A program made the translations under genes and the position numbers. A DNA stretch of 6,418 nt from Bacteroidota bacterium (GTDB lineage Bacteria; Bacteroidota; Ignavibacteria; Kapaibacteriales; Kapaibacteriaceae): assembly GCA_003488525.1 (NCBI GenBank), contig DNLG01000049.1, positions 33,794 through 40,211 of the forward strand, read 5' to 3'. The first letter of the stretch is position 1. Each line of letters opens with the position of its first letter. The notes below the pieces were generated by a model. It was not told the origin of the DNA, made no database searches, and saw only the letters and a program-made list of their open reading frames with translations. Shown piece by piece: positions 5,527 to 6,418 of this stretch.

Positions 5527-5949
5527 ATGTCCATTTCGGTCACCGTCACCAACGCCTCCGGCGCCCGATATCGGGGTCAGCAGGCCATGATCCAAAGTGT
5601 CGAGACGGCGCTCAAGGCCCACAAGGTAAAGCACGCCCGGATCGATGTGATCCTCTTGACCGACCGTCGCATTCGCACGCTCAACAAGCAGTACCTGCAG
5701 CATGACTACGCGACCGACGTGCTGACGTTCCCGCTCGATGAGCAGCCGCTGTACGGAGAGATCTATGTCTCTCTCGAGACCGCCCGACGTCAGGCAAACG
5801 AATACGGCGTCACCGTCGTCAATGAGCTCGCTCGACTTGCTGTACACGGAGCCTTGCACCTTCTCGGCTATGACGATGCAGATCCGGCGGACCGGCAGAC
5901 AATGCACGAACTTGAAAACAAATACATCGACACTCACACCAGCCTATGA
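5527..5949 (+). CDS. ybeY: YbeY endoribonuclease / rRNA maturation factor
   Basis: YbeY is a metal-dependent endoribonuclease needed for 16S rRNA 3'-end maturation and ribosome quality control in the cytoplasm. The 140-residue product has normal length. Its signature region is NKQYLQHDYATDVLTFP (53-69), GEIYVSLETA (77-86) and the metal-binding block HGALHLLGYDD (107-117). The first two zinc ligands, H107 and H111, are present. The third position of the H-x3-H-x5-H motif is D117. The arginine that E. coli YbeY has after the conserved tyrosine (R59) is replaced by L57. Both changes are, as far as I recall, common in Bacteroidota-type YbeY. I chose the ATG at 5527, 10 bases after crtW. The ATG at 5491 would overlap crtW by 26 bases and add 12 residues the family lacks. 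The stop overlaps the next start as ATGA, pointing to translational coupling. Confidence 0.93.
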   Translation: MSISVTVTNASGARYRGQQAMIQSVETALKAHKVKHARIDVILLTDRRIRTLNKQYLQHDYATDVLTFPLDEQPLYGEIYVSLETARRQANEYGVTVVNELARLAVHGALHLLGYDDADPADRQTMHELENKYIDTHTSL

Positions 5950-6398
5950 CCAATTCCTACTCCGTCGATCGCGTCATGGACGCCATAACGTACATCATCA
6001 GCGTTCAGCAGCCCGGCAGCCCCCTCTCAAGCGTCGACACACGCACGCTCCTAACCTTCGGTTTTTCCGAAGCCGAGATCGCCGCTGCACTTTCATGGCT
6101 TATGGAACGCACCCGGCTAGCCGACGATGAGCCCGAGGGCCGATTTCGCATTCTGCATGGCATCGAACGCAACATCCTCACACCCGATGCCTGGGGCATG
6201 CTGATGATGTACCACGAAATGCGCTTCCTCAACAGCGAAGATGTTGAACAGATCCTCGAACGCGCCGTCATGCTCGGCATGGAACGCGAAGTCGATGTGC
6301 CCGAGATCAAGGCCATCATCGCTGCCTACGTCCTCTACTCGGCCACACCCTCCTCGGCGAATCGCAGAATGCTCCTTGGCGATGAGATGGTGAATTGA
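5946..6398 (+). CDS. smg: Smg/DUF494 family protein
   Basis: This 150-residue soluble protein matches the general plan of the Smg (DUF494) family, whose molecular role is not established. In many proteobacteria smg lies between the DprA-like gene smf and topA. An N-terminal helical part (1-20) leads to GFSEAEIAAALSWL (39-52), which corresponds to the family's 'G-F-x-E-I-x-A-L-x-W-L' stretch. FRILHGIERNILTPDAWGML (67-86) and EDVEQILERAVMLG (98-111) correspond to the 'leg-T-x-E-x-x-G-x-L' and 'E-x-x-I-x-R-A-x-L' segments. EVDVPEIKAIIAAYVLYS (115-132) closes the domain. The ATG overlaps the ybeY stop by four bases, so the two are almost certainly cotranscribed. The stop codon is part of the first unit of a tandem heptamer repeat. 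What follows, possibly topA, is outside the window. Confidence 0.75.
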   Translation: MTNSYSVDRVMDAITYIISVQQPGSPLSSVDTRTLLTFGFSEAEIAAALSWLMERTRLADDEPEGRFRILHGIERNILTPDAWGMLMMYHEMRFLNSEDVEQILERAVMLGMEREVDVPEIKAIIAAYVLYSATPSSANRRMLLGDEMVN

Positions 6399-6418
6399 GG
6401 TGTGAGGTGTGAGGTGTG
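6396..6418. repeat. Tandem heptamer repeat TGAGGTG, three units plus two bases, running off the window
   Basis: From the smg stop codon on, the sequence reads TGAGGTG three times without a mismatch and then TG at the edge. The true copy number is unknown because the array is cut by the window. The TGA of the first unit serves as the smg stop. Short heptamer arrays of this kind tend to vary in copy number through replication slippage. Placed after a gene it would alter spacing to the next gene and not the protein. Confidence 0.75.

Noticed and set aside
5293..5937. Minus-strand open frame of 214 codons
   Set aside because: It is antisense to the end of crtW and to ybeY, both well supported. 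Its Arg/Ala-rich product is typical of a shadow frame in GC-rich DNA.
1..6418. Mobile element, prophage, CRISPR array, tRNA, rRNA, toxin-antitoxin or defence system
   Set aside because: No transposase or integrase motifs, no regularly spaced repeats, no tRNA cloverleaf and no defence-family proteins were seen. The WYL regulator alone is not enough evidence for a defence locus.

Overview
The window looks like ordinary chromosomal sequence from a moderately GC-rich bacterium, probably of the Bacteroidota/Chlorobiota (FCB) side of the tree, for example a Kapabacteria- or Ignavibacteria-like lineage. The lineage is an inference. It rests on three things: no gene here has a recognisable Shine-Dalgarno sequence, the YbeY protein lacks two residues that enterobacterial YbeY has, and a secreted protein of about 420 residues resembles one I remember mainly from Bacteroidota-type genomes. 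Seven genes can be supported, plus one cut by the left edge.

Left third (1-2308, minus strand): a WYL-domain transcriptional regulator, a renalase-like FAD-dependent amine oxidase and the N-terminal part of a eukaryote-type NADP-dependent isocitrate dehydrogenase (icd) follow one another with gaps of 42 and 45 bases. They could form one transcript, or icd may have its own promoter in the second gap.

Centre (2279-2749): this is the only long stretch without a convincing gene. It separates the divergent WYL regulator and an orphan NarL/LuxR-type response regulator. It is rich in inverted repeats: a dyad over a likely WYL promoter, a run of stem-loops from 2439 to 2655 followed by five Ts, two abutting palindromes, and a dyad over a likely response-regulator promoter. 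A small structured RNA or leader here is the most interesting unexplained possibility, although some of these pairings are expected by chance.

Right half: the response regulator (plus) converges on a gene for a secreted 420-residue protein (minus) with features of a ThuA/class I glutamine-amidotransferase-like fold. A 93-base divergent gap then leads to a plus-strand block: a CrtW-type beta-carotene ketolase, the rRNA-maturation endoribonuclease YbeY, and a Smg/DUF494 protein. crtW and ybeY are 10 bases apart, and ybeY and smg overlap by ATGA. The window ends in a heptamer tandem repeat that begins at the smg stop codon.

I see no transposon, prophage, CRISPR, tRNA, rRNA or recognisable defence system. 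The points worth following are the structured intergenic region, the secreted protein of unknown function, and the coupling of a carotenoid ketolase to translation housekeeping genes.
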